Of a stretch of DNA of 64,000 nucleotides, positions 14,001 to 29,000 are shown one piece after another. The notes beneath the pieces are model-generated. The model searched no databases. It saw only the letters and a program-made list of their open reading frames with translations, and was not told where the DNA came from. Each line of letters opens with the position of its first letter. Within the stretch, counting starts at the first letter, position 1. The position numbers and the translations under genes were made by a program. The stretch covers positions 594,001 to 658,000 of the forward strand of contig JAIGNY010000711.1 in assembly GCA_020152595.1 (NCBI GenBank), in the 5' to 3' direction. This DNA comes from Chiridota heheva (lineage: Eukaryota > Echinodermata > Holothuroidea > Apodida > Chiridotidae).

Positions 14001-17000
14001 TCCAGGAGAGATGGGAGATGGGAGGCTTGCCCACCCTGCCGTGGAAGCTATTAACCATTCTCCAAATCTTCTTAGTGGGGGTCTTGGTGGTGAGAGAATA
14101 GATAAAGTTGTTCCAAGTGTTGGTTTTACTGTCCTTGATAGTGTCCTTGGCACGGCTGATGTGAAATAGGTTGAGGTTGTGGGTGGTCGGTTTAGTTTTG
14201 AAGTTCCTGAGGGCCCTTTTCCCGTTCTTGATGGTAGTTTTGCAGTCATCATAGAACCAGGGGTTGGGGGGTGGTAAGGGGGTTTGGAGGTTTTAAGAAT
14301 AGAGCAGGTGGCGATGTTGATAAGGATGTTACTGAAGTTTGACATGGGATCCTCACCCTGAAGGAGATAGGGGGAGAGGTGCAAGTGACAGAGGGTTTCG
14401 AAAGGGGCCAGCCAGCTTTCTCAAGGTTTTAAGTGGGGGTGTGGTCAGTGGGGGTTTGAAGGTTGGAGTGTATAAGAAGAGGGTAATGGTCACTATCACA
14501 AAGATCAGCAGTGACCTTCCAGCTAAAATCAAGGTTGGAGGAACAGATAGACAGGTCAATACAGGTGAGGGAGCATGTAGCAGGGTGAAGGTAGGTCGGG
14601 GAGTTAGTGTTGAGCAAGGAGAGGCTGTGCTGTCGAAGAGTGTTTTCGATGAGCTTGCCTCTGGGGGTGGTGGTAACAGAGCCCCACAGAGGGTTGTGAG
14701 CGTTGAAGTCACAAAGAAGGATGAAGGGGGAGGGGAGCTGAGAGATGAGGTTGTTAAGGCTGGTCGGCTGAATGTTGGCGTTGGGGGAAGATAAATATTG
14801 CAAAGAGTGAAGGTTTTGTGGAGGGAGATAGACATACAGATGGCCTGGTGTTCACATGAACACGGCTGTGTGGGATATCGTGTCTAATGAGAATGGAGAT
14901 GCCCCCACAGGCCCTGTCGGCGTCCACTTGATGTTCATGATAGCAAGCGAAGTTGTTGAGGGAATAATGGTCAATGGTTTTCAAGAAGGTTTTATGTAGG
15001 CAGAAGACGACCGGATTGAAGGTAGTGGCCAGTAGGGCAATTTTTTCAGAATTGGCCTTCAGCTTCTGATGTTCCATTGTATAATGTTGTGAATGTTATT
15101 ATAATCGTTTATGTTGCATGTCATAAGGAGGCAGGGGGTTATCTGGAGGAAGATTTGTTGGGTCTGAGTTGGCTTATTTTTTCTTTGAATTTGTCCCTGT
15201 TTCTTAGGGAACGGTTGTTTTTTAAAGTTGGACAAGAGGTATGTTCGGTAATCAAACAATCCATGTTATCTTCTGTGTCATATTTGTGGGTTTGAATGGT
15301 GGGCTGTTTGTTGATTGGTTGTTTGTTGGTTTCTTGTTTGTTGGTTTGATAATTGTTAGCCAGGTTGGCTTGAGATTGATGTTTGATGGCATTAGAGGTG
15401 TTGGGGTAGGGGACGGCGGGAATCTTAGAGGAGGAAGGAAGGTTAGGGAGAGAAGTGGTAGTGGTGGAGGTGGTTTGGGTAATGGGTGTGGTTGGGTTGT
15501 TGGCAATGGTGATGGGCTTAGGACTGGGTAAGAAGAGCCAGATGAGGTCGGTTTGGGTATGTGAGTCAGTTTTAGTTGTGTTAGGGAGGGGGAATGGTAT
15601 TGGTGTTAGAGGGGATTGAGCTCAAGTAGGAAGGTTTAGTGTAAAGGGAAGCAAAAAATTGCTTCCTGGCTTACTGGGTAAGTGATGTTGGGATTAAGGG
15701 TTTTTAGTTTGGTTCTTTGCTTTTCTGAAGCCAGGTGGGGCAGTCTTTTGAGAAGGAGGGATGGTTAGTTGGGTAAGTACTGTCGCAACTGGTGCAGAGT
15801 GGGGTGCTGGTGCAGGAGATGCTGTCATGGTCCAGGGCGCCACAGTTGCCACAGCGCGCTTGGCTGCGGCAGGAGTTTTTACCATGGCCATACCTCTGGC
15901 ACTTATGACAACAGAGGGGGTTAGGAATATAAGGGGTGACTGGGATTCTCAGGTAGCCAGCAGTGATGTGGGAGGAAAGGTTGGTGTGGAAAGTCAGGAA
16001 GATGGTATTGGTAGGTGTTTCGGCACCGTCTCTCTTAAGGACGAGACGACGGGCTTCAGTAACATGTTGATTGGCAAGTTGCTCTACGAGATCTTCATCG
16101 GTCAGGTAGGCAAGGTTTCTAATTCTGACCACACCTTTGCTGGAGTTTAGGGAATGGTGGGGGGTGACTGTAACGTCAATACTAGAATTGGCTGGGTTTT
16201 GGCGGTAAGGAGGGTGGCGGCTTGAGTGTCCCTGGTGCAGTGCACCAGAAGATCGCCAGATCTGAGGGTAGAGACCTTGGGGAGGGTACCAACAAGGCCT
16301 TGAAGTGCTTTGTAATTGAGAAAAGGGGAAACTCTTTTAAAACTTTCTTGTTTATTGGTGACCTGTATATTAGAATTTTGGGGACTGGGGCTGAAGAATG
16401 GTCAATGGAGGTAGCAGGTGGGTCACGGGGATGGGAAGGAGGGCCAAGGTCAAGGGCAGAAGCGTTCCATCATGATGGAAAAAGAAAAAAAACAAGGGCC
16501 GAGAGACCTGAGGCAAGTAGAAGAAAACAAATCACGGAACTACTATGGGAGACCCGCTGTACAGGTAACGATAAGGCGCGAAAGTCTGATCAGAATGGGA
16601 GGGAAGAAAAACAAAATAACGATTTCACCGAAAGCAGATGTCCATCCACAGAGAGAGAATCCCGGAAAATGAAGATACAAAACAAAATTTAGGTGGTAAA
16701 GTGAATTGAAATGAAAAGTTGGAGAGAATAGCATAGAATTAGAAGTCACCTTGCTCTCAACACAGTAATCAGATCTAGAGAAAGTGCCATAAATGGATCA
16801 GAACTTGCAGCAGGCCACATGAACATTTGAGGTTTGTTTTCCCCACTTAGTTGCTATGGTGGGTGTGGCTTATTTCCTTAATTGGAAAGGTTAATTAGCT
16901 GTACAAGATAATCAAATTTAATTAACGAAGGTTGATTTTAAAGGATACAAGGAATATGAATCTTACGAAGGTCAATATAACAAGGTCATTTAAGCATAAA

Positions 17001-20000
17001 ATGATACTTGTTAAAATACATTTGAAATCACATAATGTATAAAGTCTCAAATGTCTAGGAATTTTGAAATGGTGGATTGTATTTATGGTAAGGGGGAGGG
17101 TCCCACAGCGGAGGCTCTCAAAGTATGCACAGAAACTAGAATCATCAATGTAACTTAAATATGGTTCAAAAATCAAACTATGCTTAAAAACTGTATAGTT
17201 ATATTAAAGATCCATACTATCAACTTCAGAAAGCCATTCTCAGTGGGAATTAATATCACATAACCTTAAGACAACTTCTTGCAAATGACATCTTTGTAAG
17301 CAAATTATAACCAAACGGCTGTATTGATGTTGTTTTGTGTTCTCTCATCATGATTTCTGATGTTGATTCATATTTCAACCATTTTTTGTTCACTTTTAGC
17401 ATTTTTCTCCTCTGAAAAATACATTTTCTCCTCAATTGAAACTGCTGAAACCATAGTTTACAATCTTCAACAGATTCCATATGACTTATCCCTGTTAAAT
17501 GTTTGTTTGTTTGTTTGATGAGGTCTTAACGGCACCACGACAACGAAGGTCAAATTGTGCCTGAGAGGTCAGATCACTTTAGAGGTAGTAAGGAAAGAGA
17601 CCAGGGGAAGAATGAGAGAAATTCAAGAACAAAAGCCAGAAAGCTGTGATCGAGAGAGGAGGTGCATGGGAAATGTTGATGACAGCTTAGAATTTTTGGG
17701 GAATCACTTTTTACCGCAAACTATCTTTGAATTGCCGTTGCCGTGAGTATAAAGTGAAAAATAATAATGAAAGAAAGGGAAGCGCATAAAAAACTAACTC
17801 AGAGCCATTGTAGTCATGAAATCAGTCTCGGTTTGTCAATGTTTGGTTTATCAAATTGATTTTTGCATCTATTATATTCGTAAATACATTAAAGGAATAT
17901 TCCCATGGTTTTTTGTAAAATTTTATTTGAAAGAGCTTACTTTTAGAGCCAATTTGGTACAAAAGTCAGGTTTATATGTCATATTCCGTTCAGGAAATAT
18001 GAAATTGTAAAAGATTTCCCAATTGCATTTTAAAGTTTTTGTACAGAATGATGAATTCATGTTTCATGATGTCATAGAGGCAATTCCATTGCAAATGTTT
18101 ATGTATTTCTTTGTATGTTAATTGGTTGTTTCTGTATAATTAGAAACAATTTTCCTAAAGTTATTGAAGTAGGGTATATTGACAATGTATATGAATACCT
18201 AACTTTCATTAATTTATTTTTCTAGCAGGTTTTAATAATAAAAAAGGATAACAGATTTTAATGAAATACATGAACTTTGTGGGAGACTGTTGCTGTGATG
18301 TCATACTGAGCCTTTTCCTATTCGTTTATTAACATTTTTTATGAACCCTAAAATTTGAATATCTCCTGGTAGGAATAACATATCAACATGATTTGTGTAC
18401 TAAATTGTTTCTAAAATTCTCTCTCTTATGAAAGGTTACAAAAAAACGTGGGAATATTCCTTTAACTTATATGTCACCTTTACATTTCCATATACCTTTG
18501 CAAGAAAATGCATACAGAATAGAGAACCCAGATGAAAAGAGCAATAACTTCTAAGCAGAACAGTCTTTAAACGGTCACAATAGCACTTATACTTTTTAAG
18601 TTATGACAAACTTTGAAAACAAATTTTCAGCATGTGCAAAAGTGATGGTGTATGAACAGGAATACAGCTAGAATTCTTTAATGTAAATCTTTATATTTTT
18701 TTCCCAAATTTCAGATTTCAAAGAATCTCAAATGGTGTTCTACTATTAAATCTGGGTAAAGGCTGTAATAATATCTAATTTCAGTTTCACTGTAGCCAAG
18801 TGTACCCATTCAAAGTATTTTCAGGGAGGACCGGAAAACAATTAGTTAACATCAACAATTTTTAGTTGTCCCATTCTGAGGTCACAAAATATTGCACAAT
18901 TTATGCAAATTGCATTATTTTAGTATATATTAATTAAAGATTATTGTTGAGGTGGAGTGTTTATATGTGTTTTTAATGCACGGTGCAAAGAAATTTGGCC
19001 CAAGTAGAATGGCCCGACTATAGGAGGAATAATCACAAGTGTAAAGGCCTTTGAACCGTGCAATAAATACGCATATAAACACAATGCCAAAACATTATTT
19101 TTTTCATTTTTTTGTGTTAGATTGTTTAAAATGCATGAAAAAATAACTAAGAAAAATAAAAAGCAAGACAAATTTACAAAAAATGACACTGTTTTGAAAA
19201 ATGGAATAAACCAAATAATCTAGTCCTGCATTAACAGGCTGTTAGCTAGTGTTGTTGTAGAGTATGGCATTGGTAGAGGGAGTGCTGGTAGTGGGGGGCT
19301 TTTGGACTTCTGTGGTGTCAGCAGTTTGTTGGAGACTGGTGCAATTTTTCCACATAAACTTATTCATAGACATACCTGGACTTCCCTGGGAGTTGGTTAT
19401 TTGCTTGTGGCGGGGCGACACAGGGCCTCCATGTTGGACATGGGAGTGGTGGGAGGGGCTGGCGTTTCGGGTGGTCACCGCTTGATGCGGACCAGGATCC
19501 GGTTGGGGCTGAGGGGAAAACCGGTGGCAGAGACATGTCGACCCGGGTGTGATGCCATCAGGTTGCGGTAGCCGGCAGTCAGAGAGGAGTTTTTGGTTGG
19601 ACTGCGAGATGGATGTGAAGTTTTGCGGGGCTGCTGTGATGGGGCTGAAGTGCCTGATAACATTGAAGAAGTTGAGAGTAGGTGGCAGACATTTGGAGAG
19701 GTATACAATCGAGCTGCTAAAGGGGTCCTTGGGTGCAGGGGAGGAGCCAGGGGCCATGAATCAGCAGAGAGGATTGGAGGTGTGTTGGGAGAGAGAGGCC
19801 AGCTGGGAGTTAAGATTGAGAGTGCCAAGACGATTCGGATTGGGGGTATTGTGAGGGCTGGGTGTGTTGAGGGGGACAAAGATGTAGAGAAAAGCTTGAG
19901 GGGAGATGAGGGAGGGTGGGGTTGGAGACCTTGTTGCATCTGCGGGGAGGGTGGGGTTGGAGACCTTGTTGCATCTGTTGAGGAGGCGGCTGGTGGTGGC

Positions 20001-23000
20001 AGGATGAGAGGGCTTTGCGGGATGACCAAAACAATTTGCAATGGGGGGACCAAAGGTTAGGAGTGCTGTAAGGGACAGGGATGGGGGTCTGTTTACGAAT
20101 GAAAGGGAGGAAAGAGAGAGATAGAGGGAGCATTTCGAGGGGATGCTGGATGGACCAGGTCCTGTTTTTTCAGTTCCAGGCATGGCATGTGACCCTGGGG
20201 TGGATGAGGTCAGTGCCAGTTGTATTGCAGAGAATGAGGTGAGGGAGGCATTGGTGGAGCTAGGGAGTGGCAGGGCTGCGGGCAGAAATGGTGTGACTGC
20301 CAGGTTGTTGAAGGCTGGTGTGTGCACATCGGTGTTGTGGCTTGAGGGGCTGTTCAGTGTTGTGTGGGAAAAGGAGGTTATGCCTGAGTCATGGAGGTGG
20401 GGACTGATGGCAGGGATGCCTGAGAAGGGCGGTGCTGCTGTATGCGATGGCTGGCATGGAGAGGCCTTGATGTCCATGCCGGGCAAGGTGTTTGGAAGAG
20501 TTTTAATAGACAGAATTAAAAATGGTATTGATGGTGGAATGAGAGATGGACAGGCTGGATTTGGAAGAGGAGGGAGTGCCACTGAGCAAGTTTTCATCCT
20601 ATGCAGCATACTGGAATGGGTGGCTGGGTGGCAGACAGCCATATGTGTCCCCTGAAGTGATGGCAGCCTATGGTATTCCACAGGGGTTAATATGTTTGAT
20701 TAAAGCATTGTGTGAAGACAGTGGGTGTGTAGTTGTTGATGGTGGTGTGGAGTCTTGAATGGTTTCAAGTCAGGAGTGGTGTAGGGCAGAGTGAAGTGGT
20801 GTCGGGGTTCTTTTTTCTGATGGTGGTTGAGTGGGTGATGGGGAAAGCGACTGATGATGACAGGAGTGGAGTTGGATGGAGGTTCGTGTCGGCCCTTGGG
20901 GACTTGGATTTTGCTGTATTGCTCTGCTTTCATCTGCATGTCAACATGTGTAGGCCAAGGTGGCCAGGCTCGGTCAGTATGCTGCACAGGCTGAGCTGAT
21001 AATTAATAAGGATAAGATGGGACTCATGAAAGTTGACAGCAAATGTGCAAAGAAAGTTTATATCGATGGCCAGTAACTAGATGAAGTAGGCGGAATCAGA
21101 TACCTTGGTGCAACAGTGAGCTTGCTGGGTGGTGGCGGGGAGGGTGTCCAGGATGGGATCTCTGGGGCAAGAGTGACATTTATGAAGTGAGGTAAGATAT
21201 GGAACTCTAGCACGTTCTCAGTATGTGCGGGGATACGACTGTTTGGCTCTCTTTTGGGTCTGTGCTCCTGTGTGGTTGTGGGACATGGGGAGTTGATGTG
21301 GCAGATGGTGAAGGGCTGGATACTTTTATGTTCAAATGCTATAGGAGAGATTTGGGAATCGTATGGCCGTGTGTGGTGTCTAACGATGGGGTACTGAGAG
21401 TCACTAGACGTGGCAGGGTCGGCGTTGAGGTAAAAGGAGGGTGGGGTGGATTAGTCGTGTGGTGCGCATGGGCGCTGTGTGGCAGCTGTGGTGTGGGGGC
21501 CAGAGGGAGAAGAAAAGTTGGTCGTCCTGGGACGATCTGGAGGGGGAAAGTTGGTAGTCCTAGGACGATCTGGAGGGGGCGGTCAGGACGGAGGGGAGAG
21601 TGGTGGGGTGGGGCTCGTGAATGGAGGCCGGATGGGTTGTGGATGACAGAGTCCAGTAGAGAGAGCGCACTGCAGCCTTATGGGCCAGGAGGCCTGAAGA
21701 GACTAGGTGAGGTGAGGTGCACTAATAGGCTTTAATGCACGGGTCATAGCAATGCAAATACTCCTTAGAATTTTTTTTAAGCAATTTAGCTCATGCTGGC
21801 TCTACATTTCCTTTTATCTTTTAAAGACTTTTAAAGACAGCAGCACTCACCACTTTGTTGCCCATCTTCTTCTCTACCTTCAAATTAATGGGTCTGAGTT
21901 TGCCTTTCACTACACCATCCTTCCAAGGAGATGTAGATGCCTTCCCAGAATCCATCTGGTAGCCATGGGTCATGCATCCTAGAAACCTAATGTCAAGAAA
22001 AAGGTTTCCAAACAAAGCAAACTTCATGACATGAGAATGAAACAACTTTCTTTATGATTCATGAGGTTTGTTAGTGCCATATAGATTGTAATTTGAGACA
22101 AAATCGCTAAAAGGTAAACCTTGATAATGATTAAAGCAATTAAAGGAAAATGGACAGTTTCTATATATATGATAGAAGACTATTGAAGAAACAAAATCAT
22201 GTCGATATCTTATTCTGTTTAGAAGTTACTGCATTTCAAAGATTGTGTAAGTGTGTTAAAAAGTGACCTCACGGTGTACAGTATGATGGCATAAAGGAAA
22301 ATCACAATTTTTGTGAACTTCTTTAAAAATTAATTTCTTCTGAATTACTGGATTTTTTTTTTTTTAATTATTGAAATTCACCCAAAACCCTTAATGAGAG
22401 AAACATAAATAATGAAAAATCATGCAGGTTTTAAGTAGATTTCTGAATTGCTAAACAGAAAAATATTTGCTTTCATTTTTAGTGAAGGAAAAAACCGAAA
22501 CTCTGATTGTGACTGGGTTGCTCTTAAATTCTGAATAAAACAAATTACAAGTTTATTACAAGTCAAGATAAGTTACATCCATCCCAGCCATTAGGCTCAT
22601 AGGGCCAGTGCTTATTCCTAATTTCTTTGGTGCATGCAGATGAGAGCACATGACTGCCTCTGGACTGCTGGACGGGGCACCAGTCCATCGCAGGTTGACT
22701 CCCCAGCAGTGCTGCTACCCATTTTACAGTTGAATGGACTGGAACGAGCAGAGTAAAGTGCCTTGCTCAAGGACACAATGTAGCGCTTATGGGGGAAATC
22801 AAACCCGGTACCTTTCGCATACGAGCATGACTCCTTAATCACTGAGCCAATGCACCTCCTAAATTCTGAATAAAACAAATCACCAGCTATAATACTTCAA
22901 TTCGAATTAAAATTAAATTACCTTTTAAATACTTGCTCCCACTGGAGATGAGTGATAGATCCTTCTGTTCTGGGTATCAAAATGTCATGAAGAATAGGGT

Positions 23001-26000
23001 CCAACACAACCAAACTGCAACAGAAAGAAAAGAACATGATTGCACAGGGCACGGCTTGCGTCATGGGGGATGATCTTCTGTAGGTTTGACCTATTTATTT
23101 TAAGTCACAAATCATTTAATTCAAAGGAATATTCCTGTCAATTTATATGATGGAGGACTAATAAAGACACAAATTGGTGAAGAAAACATGTTGATATTTT
23201 ATTCCACCCACTTATGAGTTATTGTGGAGGCAGGTAGCTCATTCGGCTGAGTGTATGGCTGATATGCTGGAGGTCTCAGGTTCAAGTCCAACGGCAATTT
23301 AACCAGCAAATTTTCCACAGATATGCAGAACAATATACATTGACATCAAGTGCAGAGGTTTATTTTCTGCATCACACCTTCTCCCTACCCCACCTTTGTG
23401 AAAAGTGGCCAATGGTTGGGTGGCGCTCACCGTCCTTCGAAGAAGATGTAAAGCCGTCAGTCCCAATGGTGGGAGTTTACCCACTGCCTGGTTTTCTGAA
23501 CACTTCTTGAAAAAAGCAGGGTGTTCACCTGGTGTTCATCCACTTTCCATCCTGGCATATTCATCAGGTACACACTGAAAACAAGTCATTGTAACTTATG
23601 TGTGCTTGAAAGATTTTACCAGTGTGCTGAAAAGTGGCCAGTATAGTATACAGGGGACATCAAACTACAATGCAAAACAATTTTTACAAATGTATTTCTA
23701 GATATAAAATAATGATATTTTTTTTTTCTTTCATTTAGAGAGTAAGGTTGAGCGGATGGACAGAGCTTGTTCTTGTAAAGTACATGTTATACCCCATCTC
23801 AATAATAAAACAAAAAAATTGTTTCCCATAATTTGGAAAAAGGCAATAAGTTTTTTTTAAATTGCCTTGGATCTTTGTTTCTTTAATAGTCCTCTGTCAT
23901 TTAAATGGAAAATCCTTTAAACATACAGAGGAACTCATTAAATCTGTTTTTTACTTTTTGCTGGATGTAGGGGGTAAGGGAGGGAGTGCGAAATGGAATG
24001 TAACTTCCAGGTCGGGATACCATGCAGAGATAACAGGTTAAACACAATGTATAGACTCTCTTGTACATATACTTATCTAAAAAGTTATATATCAGTGGAG
24101 AAATTTTTTTTATTGCAGAATCCATTTCTTTTGCTTGGATATGACCTCTGGCATAGGGATGGGCGGGAATAATGAAAATAACGTTAACAAAGTTGCTTGG
24201 ATGTCCCTTTCCCCAATTGTTGGATCTTGACATCAGATGTCATAGTGAAAGCCCCATTTTTGGATGTGACAGGGGGTGTTCAGGGGTGGAGGAACAGGAT
24301 GGGGTGGGGTTGGGCTCCCCAACAATATATTAAAGCAAAAGCCTGTTTAAATGGCTAAACTATCAATCACTAACCCTTATGTATATACTAATACCTTGGG
24401 AGGTGAAGGTAAAGTTGCATTTATTTCTATCCCAGATATTTCATTCCATTAAATGTATCATACTCAATCTATTAGAAAGGAGTGTTTCTTTGTTAAAGCT
24501 GTCTATCATATAATACACTGAAATTTATGTCAACTTGTGAACACAAAACAAATTGCTTTAATTTCATCTGAATCAAGTAAAATCTACCGAGAACATGAAG
24601 TTAAAGGGTCTGCAGGGTTGGGAGTTAAAACTAATTATCTGCAATAAACAAAACAAGAATACTTGCCTTCTACTTGAAGCCTCCACCAGTTCATTAGATT
24701 TCACGTAGTCTGTAACAACTTTTTTGATATCTTCCACTTTCATCCAAGCTCCTTTCCTGTACAAAAAAGTAAAGTAACTTTAATTCTAAGATTGATTTTA
24801 AATCTATTTAAACCACATTTCCTTTAAAAAAAACATTAATAATTACCACTTTTGTATTGTTGCTAAAAGTTTCTATCATATGATATCACATAATTCAAAA
24901 CTTTTGGAAAAATGGAATTCCAACCCAACTTGAGAACACAAAACTCATCAGGAATTTTCTTGTAGATGATATATTGAACTAGAACGGTAAATACTGTCAT
25001 GCAAATTGACACCCATATCATATCACCTGGCCAATTATACAAATGGCATCTCACACTAAGTCCCACATGGCATCTCATGTCCCACATGGCATGCCACCCC
25101 ATGTCCCACATGGTATGCCACCCCATGTCCCACATGACATCCAATCCCATCCCTTGTCCCTCATGGCATTCCACCATATCTCTCACATGGTATCCCACCC
25201 CATGTCCCACATCCCATCCCATCCCTTGTCCCACATGGAATTACACCATATCTCCTACATGGCATTCCACCATATGTCCTACATGGCATTCCACCATATG
25301 TCCCACATGGCATTCCACCATATGTCCCATGTGGCATTCCCACCATATGTCCCACATGGCATCCCATCCTATGACCCACTTGGCATCCCACCCTATTTCC
25401 CACATGGCATCCCACCCCATGTCCCACATGACATCCCATAGGCTTCATAAGAAGTCTCATCCTAGCTATCAGTCCCTGATTGAGCATACTATGTATGAAA
25501 GTGTCAGTCCATATAATACCTTATATGCAAATGACTTGTTGAATAAGAACAAAAGGCTGAGTCAAATAATTATGCCTGATATAGTCCTTGGTGTATACCA
25601 TATGATATATATTCTATCATATGTCCCACATGGCCCCCATCCATGTCCCCCATGGCATCCCTCATGACTGAAACAACTGTTAGTGCCCAAATATTTTGAC
25701 GATTTTTAAGCATTTTAAACCTCCAATGTTTACGAGATAGAAGCTTGAGGATCTCTGAAGAATTTTGGAAAATTATATCATTTTACACTTATCTTCTAAG
25801 AAAATAGTCTTCAATCTGTCTTAAGTGCTTTTGAAAAACTAATATTTTGTGGGGAAATTCTAACATTCCATAAGGATCTTTTAAGAAACTTTTAACTTTT
25901 TCTAAGGAAATCTGAAGAAACTAACATTTTCTGAGGAATTATCAAAAAACTGGAACATTTCTAAGGAAATTTCAGAAAAAACTGTGTAGTAGAGTCAAAA

Positions 26001-29000
26001 TATGAAAAAAAGTGACCTTACCCCAAAAAAATTGCAAGAAAAGGTTTTTTGGCAGTTTTATCAACTATGGGGTCTGGAGAAGAACATATTAAAAGTTGGC
26101 ATCGATCGGATCTCCGGAAAGGGTTTAAATATGACGTCATAAAAAAGATGGCCGTCGATATAAGAAATCGTTAGAAACTAGACATAAGTCTGTAATTTAA
26201 TAGTTTCTAATCATTTTAATAATGAAAATTATCACTAAAACTAAATATCTTGGCACCAACATAATTTCTGAAACTTTTCTTGGCATCATCAATAACGTCA
26301 GGACGGTATCCGTGACGTCAGGACGTGACATGTGACGTCATGACGTGATCTATGACGTCAGAATATGGTTTATTTCTAATATGTGTGTTCCAGTCCAGAT
26401 TTAATGGCGCAGGGAGACATTTGATGATTTGAAAGAATTCAAGTCATCTCTGAAGGTGGGACCCAAATGTGGAGTACATCATGAGTTCATTCTGTTTGTT
26501 CAGGACCACAATGAGTTGTGTGCATCCACCCACATGTATGTGCATCTTTAAGACAATAAAGAGGATATCTTGATTCTTCTTTCTTTCCATGAAGTAAAAG
26601 TGTTAAATCATAAAGTAGTTGAAACAGACATTCTGTCAAAGTGAGTCAGTCAGTGAGGTAAGTTCACCAAGAAGATAGAGTTGAGATTCGTAAGAAAGGA
26701 GCGGAAGGGATCAACAAAGCGAGTGTTGAGAGAGGTGATGACGTTACTCTAGAGCCTGGAACTTGCGTGCACAAATCTTGTCGCATGATCTACGTAAACA
26801 AAAAGGAAATAGAGAAACACAAGAGAGCCCAACTGAATTCTACCCCACCATTAAAGAGAAATACACGCGTCTCTATTGGGGCTTTCGATAGAAAAACAGA
26901 TTGCTTATACTGTGGCAACAAGGTGGTGTCAAGTACAAAAGGTGCTGACTGTGAAGATTATAGTGGTGTAAAAACATATAACTTTGTGGACAAGATAATT
27001 TTGCTCTGTAAAAGACGACAAGACGAATGGGCTTTTTCTGTACAGGGGCGAATTGAATACTTCAGTAGAGATTTGCATGCTGCTGACTGTTTGTACCATC
27101 ATTCATGTGATGTTCACTTTCGCACCCTCAAAAATATTCCTATACAACACAGGGCAGATGTAGATAGTGACAACAAGCGAAAGAAAGTTGGGCGACCCAT
27201 GGACACCGACCAAGAATATGCATTTCTCAAGACATGCTCCTACTTCGAGGACAACGATGAGGAACAATTAACTGTAACCTTCCTTGCCAACAAGATGAAG
27301 AAATATTTACAAGATAGTGACTCTGTTGCTTATGGCAATCAGTATTTGAAGTCTAAACTGGTAAAGCACTACGGAGAGGCTATTTTTGTGGCTGATGGTG
27401 ATGGATTACATGATATTGTAACTTTCTGGGAGAAGACAAGCAGAATTCTACCCAATTACTTCAATATGCCCAAAGGGGATGGAGAGAAAGCTCAAAAGAG
27501 AGCTATCATAGAAACTGCCACAAAGCTGATCAAAAGTGATATCAAAACTCTTATCCCACATACAAAGGACGAATATCCGAATGCTACAGAACTTGAGTTT
27601 GATTCTGTGTTAGCGTTTGTTCCTCCGAGCTTGCGTCTTATGCTGCAACACCTTCTCGTAGGAAATAACACCAGCAGGAAGGAAGCAAGCATTGGGCAAG
27701 CGATTGTTTAAGCGGTACGTCCAAAAGCAGTGATAGCTCCGTTACAACTGGGGCTGGAGGTTCAAATGCACCATCACTTTCAATCAAGGTTTTCGATAGA
27801 CAGTCTGTCTGCCATGGGTTATTGCTCCTCATATAGTGAAGTGCAAAGGTTTGAGAAAAACGCCGCTTCTTTAGTGGCTCCTGATGTTTTAGGTGAGGAC
27901 AAAGATATGCATGATATGATGCTTTTATTTGCCGCGGATAACGTTGACCACAACATAGTGATCCTGGATGGAAAGGGAACATTTCATGGTATGGGGATGG
28001 TAGCAGCCATAACACCAGGCATAGAACCAGTCACACTATTCCGAGGAGAAAGATGTCTGACTTGAACAGAGTTGATCAGACGAAGATTGAGATCAAGGAT
28101 TACCGCTTCGCAAAGAACACTCTTCGTAGCATTAAGTTCACGTCTCTGCCACTTTTGAATATTGTTGATCATAAGATTGATGTATTGTGGGAGATGTCCT
28201 TCCGCTTCAAGCAAACACTACCAAATTGGCAAGGAGTGATGCACCTGCTACACAAGGACTTTCTCCAACCTGGACAATCATCAGTATTGTTCCTACCAAT
28301 GATTGATATGAACCCTGGAGATAAGACATGTATCTTCTCTACACTCGACAATATATGTGCTCTTGCTTCCAAGCACAGTGTCCCACCAATTGTAACCTTT
28401 GATCAGCCACCCTTTTGGAAAGCTTCTGAGATTTTACATGAAGTTTAAGATGGTAGTCCACTCAGAGATGTTATTTTGTTATTGGGGAGCTTTCATACTT
28501 TTATGAATTTGTTGGGGGCCATAGAAATACTAATGGATGGAAGTGGACTAAGGGAAATCCTGGAGACAGTGTATGGTGAAAACGCTGTAACACATATGAT
28601 GAGCGGCAAAGCTGTGCAACGTGCATTTCGTGGACATCTTCATGTTAAGCAGTGTCTCATGCATCAGATAGTGACCAAGGTAATTGAAGCCAATCCAAGT
28701 TTTGAAGATCTAGTTAAAGAGCTGGAGAGATTGTATACTCAAAAGGAGACTGGTAAAATAAGCTTAGATGCACTGCTGAAAGCAGACTGCATGGAAAGAA
28801 TTTCCAATGCTCTCACTTCAGGAAAGTGTGAATTATCCAACAACTCAAAAACAAGCAAATTGTGGATTAACTATCAACGAATGTTGGGAGTTGCACAGGA
28901 GCTTATCAAGGCTGATCGCAAAGGGTCATGGCAAATGCATCTCCATGCTATATATGACTGTTTGCCAATATTTGCTGCTGCTGGACACCCTAACTATCTG

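Noticed and set aside
13413-14835. Plus-strand and proline-rich ORFs over the LINE region
   Set aside because: Where both strands are open the minus strand matches endonuclease and RT motifs; the opposite-strand frames are shadows of GC-rich sequence.
19475-20681. Long proline/serine-rich minus-strand ORFs
   Set aside because: They are antisense to the plus-strand LINE ORF2 motifs and show no domain.
26767-27711. Functional host gene of 314 codons
   Set aside because: It lies inside terminal inverted repeats, is followed in frame by more of the same protein after a stop codon, and the rest is frameshifted, so it is part of a decayed transposon gene.
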